Part shown: positions 11,477 through 26,307 of the stretch, in pieces | Layout: each line of letters opens with the position of its first letter | Numbering within the stretch: the stretch's first letter is position 1 | NCBI GenBank assembly: GCA_027405735.1 | Contig: JAPEHQ010000008.1 | Location: 1,860,001 to 1,924,000 of the forward strand | Direction: 5' to 3' | From: Mucor racemosus | Lineage: Eukaryota; Mucoromycota; Mucoromycetes; Mucorales; Mucoraceae | DNA length: 64,000 bases | Translations under genes and position numbers: made by a program | Notes under the pieces: generated by a model | Told to the model about the DNA's origin: nothing | The model's input: the letters and a program-made list of their open reading frames with translations, nothing else | Database searches by the model: none

Positions 11477-13040
11477 ATGTAGATACCTTCAGTTTTCTTA
11501 TTCTTGTTTTAATCTAATTCGTTAAAAAAAATTAATAAAATATGCATATAACTTTTTTCTTGTTTATCTTGTAAATCCTAATGTTGGTAATTTAACTTGC
11601 ATCAAAATACTGATATTATTCAATGTTTCACTTACCCTCAGCTATTCCTTGGTATAAAATTAAATATCTTTGGCGGAAAATGCGATGCAATGAATTAAAA
11701 AATAATGTAAGTTAGTTCCGATACTGTGTAATACTATCAGAAAATATAATACACGCAAACTGTTTAATTTGAATTTGTTTTAATTCTCTAAAAAGCTTTT
11801 GTTGCTACAAAAAACATCACTGTTAAACATCTGTCGTCGGCTTTTAAAACCAGAAATCGCAACAGCTCAGATTGATCGAAAAATGCGATTTTAAGAAATT
11901 TTTCAAGAAAAATTGCGAATATCTCTATAATCTAATAAGTTAATGTAGTTAAATTATTAACTAAACTTTGTTCCACATGTAATTATGCATCTAATGGATA
12001 CAGTTATAAAAAATATTTACACTGAAAATCTTGCTTAAATTCAGAATATAAAAATATCAGTTTTTAGCAAAAAAAGTCAAATATTTGGCACGGAGATAAT
12101 AAATTAAATAATTTGAGATGAAAGAGCATGCTCATACGGTCAACTTTCATTAATGGATACCTTAGTACAAAGTCCCAATTTTTAGGCGTAAATTTGAATT
12201 TTGTCCGAAATGCCATTTTTTGCTTGTATATACTCATTCGAAATGACCAAAAAATTATCATCTGAAAAAAATTTCAAATTTGCAATAGATAGTATCTATT
12301 GAATGTGAGTAATCGTTTGGTATGATTAAGAATATTGAAAACTGCCAAAATCCATCAAAATGCGCCGTTTGAAGTTCTATTTATGCCATTTTTGGTGAAA
12401 CAGCGACGTTTCGTGGTACCTTTATCTAGATATATACAGCTTTTGATAGTTTTGTTTATTGGTATGAAAAGGCCTGGTTCTGGGCTACCTGCTAGTATTA
12501 TTTTTTGTGAAATCGGAAGGTGATTTCGACTTGATTCAATATGAATTTGTATTTACTAGATTATCAGATTGATCACTAAAAGCATTGCGTTGGATAGTCA
12601 TTTGATTTGTATGTTTCTCTGAGAGATCTTCATAATAATTAGCATCATACTATTTGCTTCATAGTATATTTTAATGTATCCAAAGGAGATAATTCAGGAT
12701 AATTACTTTATATTCTACTATTATGGCTATAGAAAAATTTCAAAACTGTATTTTGGAGAATATTTTCAGCATGAATTTTTTGTATATTTTCGAGCTGTAA
12801 GATGTAAAAGATATTATCAGCATAGCTTTACACAGTGATATTTTTTGTTTTGATTTCCAACAGTTTTTTGGTCAGTAATTCAAAGAAGAATCAAGTTTTT
12901 GTCCTTTTTTTTTTTTTTTTTTTTTTTTTTGCTCCACCGCTAACAAAGTGGCAACTCATTTTGTAACAAAAACTATTGTGTTGCTTAATATCAGAAAGGG
13001 TGGCAAGAAATTTTATTTGGGATATGTAAAGGGAATATAT
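11477..13040. other. 1.6 kb intergenic, no gene seen
   Basis: Between the convergent BDF1 and EB1 3' ends. It contains an early AATAAA (about 11534) usable by BDF1 and a 26-T tract at 12905-12930. The 11820-12530 stretch has the look of a decayed repeat but matches no other repeat found in the window. Confidence 0.45.
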
Positions 13041-14187
13041 CTAAAAGGTTTCATCATCATATTCTTCTTCTAATGCTTTTCCTTCTTCGTCCTCAGGAGG
13101 AACTTCGAAACCGTCTTCTGTACTGTATAAAATGGTTTGAATACCCTGTAATATAGGGAAAGCTTCATGTTCTTCAGGGTTTCTTTCAGCCTCTGCACAC
13201 GTAACATCGATTTGCTCCATATTCTCCTGAACATCAATCTCAATCTCTCTTAATTTACCAAAATAGAAATCACGCTCCTTTTCAAGCCCATCTACAGTCA
13301 ATTTGAGTTCGGCAATTTGCTTATTCAAGTCAATAATCATAGAAGCTGAGTGATTGTCCAAAACACTAGCACGTCCACCTCTACTAGCACTACGGGTTGC
13401 TTTGTAAATAAAGGGAAATTTAGTATTGTTGATTTTCATTTTTGATAAAAATAAAATAAAAATAAGATTTCATGGTACCTGGAGTCTTAGTTGCTTTTCT
13501 ACCAGCAGAGCTTACTCGACCTGAGCCTGCATTTGAGGTTGTAGAAGAGCGATTGGCACCAACGCTTGGAGTGCTTCCTAATCCTTTACGACGACCTAAA
13601 GCATCGTATTCACCTCCTGGATAGTTTTGTTCCCAAAATTTCTTTACCCATTGCATAAATTCCAAGTTGTCTTGAAGTTTACACTTTGTTAAACGATCGA
13701 CAGGCACAATCTATTTTTTGATGATGAAGAGTTTAATGCCATGTCATTTTTTATCTTCCAAAATTAGCGATAAATTACCTTGTCAACCCTAAAATTTATA
13801 ACCTCATTAGTAAAATAAATCATTGCGTGATTATCATAACAACATACTTATGCTTTTTGAATATATTTTGTAAAATCTTGTAATTTCCAACATACTCATA
13901 CTCTAATTTTGCCTCAAATTTGACCTTACTAACAGGGACATCACCTATAAATTAGCAGCAATGAATACATGATTTATTGGTGTATTTTGTAAAAGTTTAC
14001 CATAGATAGAATCGAAAATTTGGCAGTATGCAGCACCTATTTATGATTCCCCTTAAATTTTAGCAGGTTTACTTTGACCTGACGTGGAATATTGAAATTT
14101 ACCTGTTCCAGCTTGTTCTACTTTGGTATATCTAGTTTGTAAAAGATCGTTAAGCCAAGCTAATAATTCAGTACGAGATTCTCCCAT
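13041..14187 (-). CDS. mal3: Microtubule plus-end tracking protein EB1 (Mal3/Bim1)
   Basis: Six exons on the minus strand: 14103-14187, 14001-14036, 13848-13944, 13779-13788, 13479-13710 and 13041-13399. They give 272 residues, close to EB1 and Mal3. The N-terminal calponin-homology domain starts MGESRTELLAWLNDLL and includes GAAYCQIFDSIYG and IVPVDRLTKCKLQDNLEF, followed by NYPGGEYDALGRRKG. A Ser/Thr/Arg-rich linker follows, then the coiled-coil EB homology domain (VDGLEKERDFYFGKLREIEI). The acidic end contains EEEYDDETF, an off-end version of the EEY tail of animal EB1. EB proteins bind growing microtubule ends and recruit other tip proteins. The fourth exon is only 10 nt long and encodes part of VDK, which the family needs at that place. 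Head-to-tail with GCN5 upstream (244 bp). Confidence 0.93.
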
Positions 14188-14376
14188 TTTCTAATATTTA
14201 AAAGAAACAAGTAGAAGAAAGAAAGAAAGAAAGAGATGGAAGGACAAGTTTTTTCATTATATAAATATTTTGTTAACAACACGTGTTTCTTTGCAACATA
14301 CATATCCAAGTGACGTTTCTTATTGGGGGATGTTTAATTATTATGTTGAATGAATATGTACAAGAAGGGAGAGATG

Positions 14377-14384
<8 letters not shown>

Positions 14385-14412
<28 letters not shown>
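14385..14412. repeat. (GA)n microsatellite
   Basis: A run of 14 GA dinucleotides between the EB1 start and the GCN5 stop, on the downstream side of GCN5. Confidence 0.9.
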
Positions 14413-14415
<3 letters not shown>

Positions 14416-14431
14416 GGATATATGTGTGTCA

Positions 14432-17085
<2,654 letters not shown>

Positions 17086-17353
17086 TATTTCTTTTATATG
17101 GTATAAGTTTAATATCTATGTACAAAATGTGAATTATACCAAAGAAAATGTGTATCTTATTAACTTGTATCTCGTGTACGGTATATATATTATTTTTATT
17201 TTAGAAGCGACGACTAAAAGGCAGCAGCAAAGAGTGGTATAAGTTGATCTAGACGTCATCCATCATGATCAAAAAATCAAATATATTCATTATATCCTCT
17301 CAATATGAACATTCCTCCTCTTTAATTTTATATTTACTTTATTACAAAAAAAA
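17086..17353. promoter_or_regulatory. Divergent intergenic region GCN5 / KAP95
   Basis: Only 268 bp separate the two divergent start codons. An AT-rich core with TATATATATTATTTTTATTT near 17183 lies in the middle. It is short enough to act as one bidirectional promoter for the two genes; that is inference from spacing. Confidence 0.5.
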
Positions 17354-20300
17354 ATGGAAGCTCTTTTATATCAAACTCTGTCAACTGGTAAGCCAATTGA
17401 CTCGGAAAACCTCAATTGATTTTGCTTGTTAAAAATTGTTTAAAATATTACTAGATGATAACGAAAGAAGTAAAGCGGTTCAGTTATTAGAACAACATGA
17501 GACAGAAAACTATGCAAGTATTTCATAAATACATTTAAACTTTAAGCTAATCATGATAAAACAGTTGAACTATGCAATGATAATATGCCAGGTTATTGCC
17601 AATAATCAGATACAAGACAATGTTCGCATGTCCGCTGGACTTGCTTTGAAAAACTCATTAACGAAATCTAGAGCATTTGGTGGTATTTTAGCAGATCAAA
17701 GATCAAAGCATGCTATTAAATCCAATGTAAAACCAACAGAAATCATCATTAAAGCATTGTATATTAAGATAACTTTATAGATATTACCATTATTAGCCAC
17801 AAAACCAAGAAATGTGGCAAATATCATCAGTCAATTGGTTGCTACCATGGCAACCATTGATTTACCGTTGGGCGAGGTTGATGATATTATATCAACACTA
17901 GTATACAATGTTACCCAGAGACACCAACCATCACATGTAAAACAAGTAGCATTACAGACAATAGGTTATATCTGTGAAGCAATGGTAAATATACTACAAA
18001 TTTAGCGTTTATTAGTAAATACTTGAAAATTTAATGCGTTGCCTTAGAAACCAGAGTTGCTGCAAACATGTCAGAAAAATTTAATTTTAACAGCAATAAT
18101 TGATGGATCTAGAAGAGAGCAATTGGAGTATAGTATCTGGTATATGATTATATAGTTTACTTGGATACTAATACATGCTATCTAAAGTGTTCATGTTAAA
18201 TTAGCAGCCATTAAATCATTATACAATTCATTGGAATTTATTAAAGAAAATTTCGAAAATAATGTAAGATGCAAACAGCTGATTTTAGATAATTTCACTC
18301 AATAGTGCAATAGCTTGAACGAGATTTCATTATGAAAGTAATATGTGATGCAGCTACACCTAGCACCGATTCGACAATGGAATTGCAAGTAGCTGCTTAT
18401 GAGTGCCTAAACAAAGTAGTAAGCTTATATTACGATAAAATGGATGATTACATGACAAGCACTTTATATAATGTGAGTATATTTTTTATCGAGTGGTTAT
18501 CCTTACTAAATATTTTATAGTTGACATTGAATGGCATGACTCGAACCGCAAATCAATCTATTGTATTGCAATCTATTGAATTTTGGTCAACTATATGTGA
18601 AATCGAAATTACCAAGAAAAAAGAGGTATTTACTGCATTTACTTTTTTGATTTTATTAATTACTGATAAAAAATTTACAAGAATGCTACACCTATGTTTT
18701 CTTTTGTGGATAAATTGATGATTTATACCTTGCCAACACTCTTGAAACTTCTCATAAAAGATAAAGACATGGTAGACAAACTCGAGAATGAAGATGAATG
18801 GGATATACCAAAATCAGCGTCAAATTGTCTATCTTTATTAGCTTCATGTTGTAAAGAGTTGCTAGTTCCTCAAATAATACGGTTTATTGAGCAAAATTTA
18901 TTAGTTTCAAATCAAATAGATTGGAACCAAAAAGAAGCTGCCATCATTGCTTTCGGCTCCATACTTAATGGCCCTTCAAAATCCAAAATGAAGCCGCTTG
19001 TCGAACAGGTAAAATTAAAAATATACTTGTATAATGCATTGCAAAATCAATTAACGCCAATTTCAAATGTTTTCTGTAGATCTTACCAACTATATTATCT
19101 TGCATGAAGTACCCTAATGTACATGTGAGATTAGCAGCTTCATGGACACTTGGCGAAATTATTAAAGAATCACCTCAAGTCTTAAATCAAGGTACTGCAT
19201 TATCGGATATTATATCTGCAATCACTTTTGGTTTGCGCGATTCAAATGAGAGAATAAGTCATAATGCTTGTTTGGTACATGCACAACTATATATAGAGGA
19301 AATATGAGTTATTAACTGTGTAGCATATAGGCTATTATTCATTGTGCAGAAAAGCTTAAATCTCCCTGCAACAAACTAATAGATACGGGCCCACTTTCAA
19401 TATACTCACATGGTATTATTACATGCTTATTGGATATTTCAAAGACATTTGACATAAAAGAAGATGATACGGTCATGCAAACAATATACGAAGCCATTTC
19501 GACGATTATCAAATATTGTGAAAAGGTATTTTTAATTGAATTATGCACTATTATATAGATTAATTTTGCGTAAAATAAGGATTGCGATAGTGTAGTTCAG
19601 CTTGTAACAGAAAGTGTCATATTGAGATTAGAAATTTTATACTTGGCAGAAACAGAAGTAATAAATTCATGGAATGAGTTTAAGTAATGGTTACTAATAT
19701 GTTTTACAATAGATGTCAAATAACATCCCAATTAAAGATATAATACCATTACAATCGAGCTTACTTGGCGTTCTATTGGTAAATGGCATTGGCAAATACT
19801 AGTTGTATAATATTGAATACTAACGTTATTAAAGAGTTGTATCTATAGACTCTCAGATAAAATATCAGTGTATTCTTCTCGTATTATGATATTGTTCTTT
19901 TCGATTTTATCTTTATCGCAAAAAGAATGTAACAAATCAATGAGTGTTCTTGTAGAGGATATCTATCTACTTGCATCTGGCATGATTATTTCAACTGGAC
20001 CGCTATTTGATTGCTTTGTGAATGAATTGGTGCCACATATTTCAGAACTCATACACCCAGTATCTAATTATACGCTATCAAACCAAGACCACCGACTTTG
20101 CTCCATAGGCGTAGGTATCATCAGTGATTTATGTTGCACATTACCAAATTCAATCAAACCTCATGCCAGCTTATTCATGCAGCTGTTGCTTAGCAACCTC
20201 AGTAACGATAATTTACATGAAGATGTCAAACCCGTAACCATATCTTGCTTTGGAGACGTTGCTCATGCCCTCGGTCCTGATTTCTTGCCATTTGTCAACA

Positions 20301-20858
20301 CGTTAATGATGATTTTACAGCAAGCTGGTAATATGCAAGCTGACCAAAACAATATGGAAATGACAGCATATGTAGATGCAATTCGAGTGAGTATAATTGA
20401 GGCATTTGTTGGCATGTTGCAAGGATTGGGACAAGATATAGTCACTCGAGATGCATTTTTACCTCATGTAAATGGATTTATGCTATTTGTGAATAGTCTT
20501 GTTAAAGACAATAGTCGTTCTGATTTGTTAAACCAAGCTATTCTTGGTCTTTTAGGGTATAGTAATCTAAACTGTGTATGCATTTTTTTTTTTTTTTTTT
20601 GCATTCATTAAACCATATATATTATTAGGGATATCGCCAGAATTTATGAAAATCAAGTACAGATATCTATGTTGGAATCCGTGCTTCATGATCTAATCAT
20701 TGAAAACTTGAAAGGTGGAATTTACTTTTCAGCTCGAACAAAAGAAATTGCTCAGTGGGCTCAAGAGGTAAATTTGTATAAATATGTTTGCAGTAAGAAC
20801 AAATATTCACTCGAAAGTTAAATAGATAATTGCGCCTACTTTATATAAATACAATTAA
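17354..20858 (+). CDS. kap95: Importin beta-1 / karyopherin Kap95
   Basis: Sixteen exons: 17354-17387, 17455-17513, 17565-17726, 17781-17984, 18048-18139, 18188-18263, 18314-18472, 18521-18625, 18682-19008, 19080-19274, 19331-19525, 19580-19657, 19713-19778, 19835-20556, 20629-20767 and 20826-20858. They give about 881 residues (yeast Kap95 has 861). HEAT-repeat landmarks in family order are SAGLALKNSL, QLVATMATIDLPLGE, GYICEAM, EFWSTICEIEI, DWNQKEAAIIAFGSILNGP, RLAASWTLGEI, VTISCFGDVAHALG, and near the end TKEIAQWAQE. Kap95 carries importin-alpha/NLS cargo through nuclear pores under Ran-GTP control. Exon 2 seems to use a GC donor (TAT|GCAAGT), since the nearby GT donor breaks the frame. The last intron is uncertain: without it the protein stops at 20821 with a different short tail. 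Confidence 0.9.
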
Positions 20859-23515
20859 TTAGTCTACCACTATTATACAGTATATTTCGATGCTTTATAT
20901 TTCATCGTTTCGAACATTGTAAATTATCATGAAAAATATACCTTCATCATATATTTTCTTTTGCTATTAAAGGTTTTATTGTAAATTGCTTTGCTAATAT
21001 TGTCGCAATTTCGTAGTGTACAATGCAATAGTCTTAATCAAAACCGAGGAGTATTGAAATGGTTTGAATTGTATAATATTTATCGTTTACACTGTTATGT
21101 AAAATATAGTAAACTCTACTTAATCATTTTAATTTTGCAAAATATGTCAGTAATCTGCATGTTATTTAACCTATCATTGTAGATGTATACCTGTTAGCTC
21201 CTATTATATAGTTAATCTTATATAAATTCTTTTAAGCTAAATCTATTTGTTTTGTCTAATAAGCACTCTGTGTAATTAGGACATTGGAAAATCACATCTT
21301 CTTATAAAAAAAACTGTGTGCAAAGCTTTTCTTGATTGATTGCAACCCAAGCATGTTTTTAATTATTTTCTTGTGAATAAGGGTTTCCGTTTTAGACATT
21401 TCAAAGCAACTCATAGAGGCTGAAATTTAAACCATTTGTGGAAAATATCTAACATTACTTAATGTAGCGGTTGAAGCTCATTTAAATTGGTATTCGTTAA
21501 GAATGATGCAATGATCTGTAATTTGGACTATAAACAATGGTAGATAATATGCTTATAGATATTATTCTTGTTATTATAAATTGGTAATCACTGGATTGAT
21601 GAAGGTTGGCATTCTTTTTGTAAAATTAGATACTTATTACTGAATAAATAAAAGTAAAGGGAGAGTAACAAGACAGATAAATCTACAAGGGATTATGGGA
21701 TGATTTCCTTGTAGCATTTATATAAGGAATGAGATAACACTACGGCCGGCCTGTGCTGCACAAAATGATTTCGTTATGCCCATGTGGGCTGCACACTATA
21801 GCCTGAGCTGTTGTACCGACTGAATATGGTTAAAAAGATAACAATATGCACATGGGCACAGCAAAAGAAACTGCCCACCACAAGCACAACGCTAAGCCTG
21901 TATGTGCAAAATTATAGATTCTGTCCGTGTGCATAACATTAATCCCATGTGTGCATAGTACTGTAGTAGAATTGCCCATAAGCATATCATTATCCCTATT
22001 TGTGCATAATAAGAAATCTAATCGTGAGCATAATGAGCTGATTGTATGAGCATCGTGCCGTTCTTAAAATTCCATTGCATATTTTACTGCCATAATGGGT
22101 TTTTAAATCACTTTTTTTGCTTTTATTAATATAGATTATAGATAATAAATAATACAATTCAATGCGTTGTTGATGTAGAACAATACATGCAAGAATCAAT
22201 ATACAGTATTTACAATTATCATCATTTTTTGTAGATATGTTTATAGCAATAATTTTTACAGCAACAATGGTTTTTGCTCGAGCATAAACCTAAATAAATT
22301 CTACTGCTTGAATTTATATGCAAGCCAAATCTAAGGTTATAGATGTTACTTTATCGTACATAAAATTCAAACAAATTAACCTTGCTTAAATTTACTAGTT
22401 TAGTTTACAATTGTCAGCTGTAAAAAGATTAGTTTTCAAGTATAGATACGATCAAAACTATGGTTATTAGGCAAGACATCAGATTATTCTTTTTTTTTTT
22501 TTTTTTTATTTCTATATCATTTGAAATTTTATCAATTTTCTGCAACATTTCGTGAGTTTGTAGCCAGTTCTAGCTTTTTATTGAGAAGATATAAATATCA
22601 TTGCTTTTGATTTGATCTGGTAATCAAGAAGCACGTCCAACAATACAGTAGTAAATAGTTATATTTGATCTTAGAATGCGGTTAAATGAAAATATCAGTC
22701 CCTTATGTTATCATGCGTATTCAGATAAAAGAAAAGAATACCAGCTTGATAGTCTAATATGCCTTATCAAACGGTAAGTATCTCTTTGGAATATGAAAAC
22801 AAAAAGAGAGAAACAACACACGTATAAAAAAAAATTCAAGGCTTTACATTATTTAGCGCATTTAAAACTAACCCTGCTAAATTGCACATTTCAGCCAATG
22901 TAAAAGCAGAATTACAGCGAATCAACCATTAAACTATACCAGAAAAACCATCTGTCATATCATACATTCATTAAAAAATTGCAAAAGCGAGCCCGTAGAG
23001 CAATGCCGTAATTGAGCATAGCAAGATTGAATTGATAAGTCTCTTATACTATGGTATATCTAAGTTTTAAATAAAAAAGCGTTTCTCTTTTTTTAACTTT
23101 TTCTATATTTAACCACGTACGGTCTGAAAATTCAGTTTTTGTAGCGGACATTTTCGGGACTTATTTTACCCTTACCAATACTCATGATTTTGATCAAAAA
23201 ACAAAAAAATTAAATTTTGATACCAAAATCAACGTTTAAATATACTACATTGTGAGAGAAAATTGTAGCCATGACTAATACACATTTTATAAAAGCTTAA
23301 TATTAAATGTTAAGTAATGAAAATTTGTACTTTTGGCCCAAAAACGGTTTTTTGATTAAAGGATTTTCATATAATATTTTGCAATAAAAATGTTTATTAT
23401 TTTTTATTGAGCAGATAGAGCGCTAAATTCTGTATATATGTATATTTTTTGTTTTTATGACTGATAGTAGAATAAACACTAAATTTGCAGAACCAAAAAA
23501 AAAAATTAAAAAATG
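20859..23515. other. 2.6 kb intergenic left of the gypsy element
   Basis: No gene is seen. It contains an 18-bp T tract near 22492-22509, repeat D1, a patch at 21760-22030 with recurring GTGTGCATA/GCCCATG words, and AT-rich DNA of repeat-like texture at 23100-23450. The gypsy 5' LTR follows directly. Confidence 0.45.
21655..21745 (+). repeat. Repeat family D, copy D1
   Basis: AGACAGATAAATCTACAAGG, then ATTATGG..GATTTCCTTGTAGCATTTAT, recurs with few changes at 44265-44350. Each copy has a TATTTATA-like box, so an LTR fragment is possible. Only about 90 bp of clear similarity was found. Confidence 0.5.
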
Positions 23516-23860
23516 TGTTAGGTATGCCAGGTGTATGGCCATAATCATTTGTTTGTTTACCACTCTTTTTTTTTGTATATATAAGTCTGGTAATTGTGTA
23601 ATGACCTTTCTTTTCTCTTGTCTGTTCAAGAATCTAAAAAGTGTCATTGCAGGTAATTCATTTTTGTCAATAAATAAACGTCTGTTCAAGAATCTAAAAA
23701 GTGTCATTGCAGTTGCAATATTTAAGTTAAACAGATCAAACATTCTCAAAACTCTTCAAATTTATAAACTCTAAACCTTGTCCCTTTTGAATCTTCATTA
23801 CCAATTCTATTCATTTCCAAATTACTGATAAAAACAACCAAAGATTTTACCCCCGCAACA
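23516..23860 (+). repeat. 5' LTR of gypsy element (345 bp, with internal 60-bp duplication)
   Basis: Starts TGTTAGG and ends CCGCAACA. A TATATATAAG box lies near 23576. A 33-bp word at 23620-23652 is repeated at 23680-23712, a unit of 60 bp that the 3' LTR lacks. Confidence 0.92.
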
Positions 23861-23862
23861 TT

Positions 23863-23872
23863 TGGTATCGAC
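23863..23872 (+). other. Primer-binding site
   Basis: TGGTATCGAC starts two bases after the 5' LTR. It is the expected complement of a tRNA 3' end closing in TACCA. The first seven bases are the same as the common initiator-Met primer site, but the donor tRNA cannot be fixed without the genome's tRNA set. Confidence 0.6.
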
Positions 23873-23997
23873 TAAAAGTGGACCCAAACACAATTAACAA
23901 TACATTACAAACTACAATTGAAAACTCTACATTAAATTTAACAACAAAAACAACAGAAAAAGAAACAAATACACCAAAAACATTACAAAATTCAAAA

Positions 23998-26307
23998 ATG
24001 ACAAATTCAGAAACAATAACAAAAAGTGAAAATAACTACAAATCGTATGAGAAGCCTCCCAAGTATCGTGATGGTGATAATCTACAAATATTTTTTAAGC
24101 TTTATGAAAAAGCAGCTACACTCAATGGATGGGAGTCTGATCTCTCTAAATTGGAACATATTCATACCTCATTTAAAGGCAAATTACAAGAATGGGTAGT
24201 AACTCAAACTTGGGACAATTGGAATGACTTCAAGAACGCATTGTTGGAAAGAGAAGAAGTTGTTGTGAAAGACGATATGCATTATCTTTCTAAATTATTA
24301 CGTACCAAGCGAAAGAATTTTTCTTCGTTGAATAAGTTTATCATTAAATTTGATAATACTATGCAAGAACGGAAAAATACTCAATCAAGTAGTCAAAATA
24401 ATGTGGATCCAGATTCATTTTACATGAAACTGTTTATTAAGAACTCATCTCCTGCTGAAATGAGGCGTTTTCTCAAGGAAAAGCCGAGTGATAAACTAAC
24501 TGATGTATACAAATGGGCTCGTTCCTATGAAGACGAAGACTCATCAGATGATAGTGATAGTGATTCATCAAGTACTAATTCAGAGATAAGAGATTCTTCT
24601 GATTCTGACAGTGACAATATTCATAGTAAATCAAGAAAAACAAAAACAAAACATTCTATGGTGAAATCAGCTGCACCTAAGATCAAGGATAAGAAAGACT
24701 CGTTTAGGTCGGCTTTACTAGCTGTTTTGGACAATCAACAGAAACAATTACTATTGTTACAACAACAACCACAACAACAACAACCACAGTTAGTACAACA
24801 ACCTCAACCAATTATGCCACAATCACAAATACAATATAGTCGTAAATTATGCTATAATTGCAAGGAACCAGGCCATTATGATGATCAGTGCCCAAAACCA
24901 TGCAAACATTGCGGAAGTTATGACCACAAAAGATATAGTTGCCCTTATAAACCATCTCACATGGGAAACAATAATACAAATAATCGTGGTATTAGGCGTG
25001 TTGATGCTCCCAATCAGGATAATAGTAATAATAACAATACAAACACAAACACAAACACGTCAAATCCCAGTTTGTTTATGTCTGTATCAGATGATATTAT
25101 TGATCAGCAAGCTCTTGCTACTTTTGGTGATACTGATGTTTTAGCAATCAAACGTTTGAGAAGTGAAGAACAGCAATCAAAAGAAAATAAAACATTAAAG
25201 AGAGCTAAAAAGAAGATGGACGAGCAGGACGCTAGAGCTGAACGTATCAAAGAAATCTACAGTACCTTGTCAGCTAACAATCCTATTGACTCCGGTTCAT
25301 CGTCCACTGACCCAGGTCCTTCTTCTAACGTTGTCAATCCTTCATCAAGTACTGTCAATAATTCACCAAGTGCTGTTGCCCCTACAACAGAACCGTGTGA
25401 AGTTGAGGAAACTGAGACTCCTCCAGTTGAGGACACTACAATAGCAGAAGCTAATCAACAATTGGAAGCTAATCAACTCAGAGCAACAGTATCAAGATCA
25501 AAGGACCCAGTAATTCATCAAGTTCAAAAGGATCCTCTTAAGGTCAAACCTCCTGTTTTTGAATCAAAAACTGCAACTGTGGTTTCTGAATTGAGAAATC
25601 AGAAAGTGTTCCAATTGTCATATAATGAAATCATTGCATTGTCTTCTAAAGCACATACCGAGTTTAGGAGAGCATTAGTTTCAAAGTCAAAACTGGAGAA
25701 TGACCAAGTAAAGGACATTTCAGATTTACTTCTAAATCAAGAATGCGAATTACCTGAGGGTAATCATGCTCCTCGTACCATTGGACACATAAATGGTATT
25801 CAAGTTAACGTCATTTTGGACACTGGTTGTACACCATGCGTTATTAGTTATCAATTGGTCCAGAAGCTGGGATTGGCGGATAAATTGATCTCGTTGCCTA
25901 AATCTAGCGATGGTGGTATATTGGTCGGCGATGGAAGACGAGTACAAATCAAAGGAATTGTCAAGGACTTGAAATTGCAGCTATTACCTGGTCATACCAG
26001 AACTATTGATGCCGTCTGTCTCGACGTACCTGAAAGTGCGTATGAGTTCCTGTGTGGACGTATAGTTATGGCGCAATTTGGTGTATGCGTCGATCTTGGT
26101 ACTTCCTCTTGGTTTGTTCGCAATGGCAAGGAACTGGATGAAATGGAGGTCTTTCACACTGCACCAGATGTGGATCAGGGAACAGATACTTTTTATTTGG
26201 TAAATGTTCAGCCAGTCCAACCAGTACAATCAGAACAATCGGTGCAATCAGTTCAACATATGCAATCAGAAACTGCCTTTATCCAGGAACGAGCTAAGCC
26301 GTCATGA
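23998..26307 (+). CDS. Gypsy Gag-protease polyprotein
   Basis: The open frame begins before this ATG, but the only upstream candidate codon is a GTG at 23878, an unlikely start in a nuclear gene, so 23998 is chosen (769 codons). The N-terminal part has the retrotransposon gag-type helical region (NLQIFFKLYEKAATLNGW), then a Ser/Asp-rich stretch and a Gln-rich run. Two zinc knuckles follow near 24850-24945 (CYNCKEPGHYDDQC and CKHCGSYDHKRYSC). A Ser/Pro/Thr-rich linker leads to an aspartic protease with the active-site motif ILDTGCTPCVIS near 25812. The frame ends at TGA 26305-26307. The pol part continues in the same frame just after, so the stop is either a readthrough site or a disabling mutation. 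Confidence 0.88.
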   Translation: MTNSETITKSENNYKSYEKPPKYRDGDNLQIFFKLYEKAATLNGWESDLSKLEHIHTSFKGKLQEWVVTQTWDNWNDFKNALLEREEVVVKDDMHYLSKLLRTKRKNFSSLNKFIIKFDNTMQERKNTQSSSQNNVDPDSFYMKLFIKNSSPAEMRRFLKEKPSDKLTDVYKWARSYEDEDSSDDSDSDSSSTNSEIRDSSDSDSDNIHSKSRKTKTKHSMVKSAAPKIKDKKDSFRSALLAVLDNQQKQLLLLQQQPQQQQPQLVQQPQPIMPQSQIQYSRKLCYNCKEPGHYDDQCPKPCKHCGSYDHKRYSCPYKPSHMGNNNTNNRGIRRVDAPNQDNSNNNNTNTNTNTSNPSLFMSVSDDIIDQQALATFGDTDVLAIKRLRSEEQQSKENKTLKRAKKKMDEQDARAERIKEIYSTLSANNPIDSGSSSTDPGPSSNVVNPSSSTVNNSPSAVAPTTEPCEVEETETPPVEDTTIAEANQQLEANQLRATVSRSKDPVIHQVQKDPLKVKPPVFESKTATVVSELRNQKVFQLSYNEIIALSSKAHTEFRRALVSKSKLENDQVKDISDLLLNQECELPEGNHAPRTIGHINGIQVNVILDTGCTPCVISYQLVQKLGLADKLISLPKSSDGGILVGDGRRVQIKGIVKDLKLQLLPGHTRTIDAVCLDVPESAYEFLCGRIVMAQFGVCVDLGTSSWFVRNGKELDEMEVFHTAPDVDQGTDTFYLVNVQPVQPVQSEQSVQSVQHMQSETAFIQERAKPS

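Noticed and set aside
17762..17780. Very short intron (about 23 bp) in KAP95 with donor at GTATATT
   Set aside because: Too short and out of phase; a 54-bp intron from GTAAAACC at 17727 keeps the frame and the protein alignment.
23878..23997. GTG start for the gypsy Gag
   Set aside because: A GTG start is not credible in a nuclear gene; the first ATG is at 23998. The open stretch before it may just be leader.
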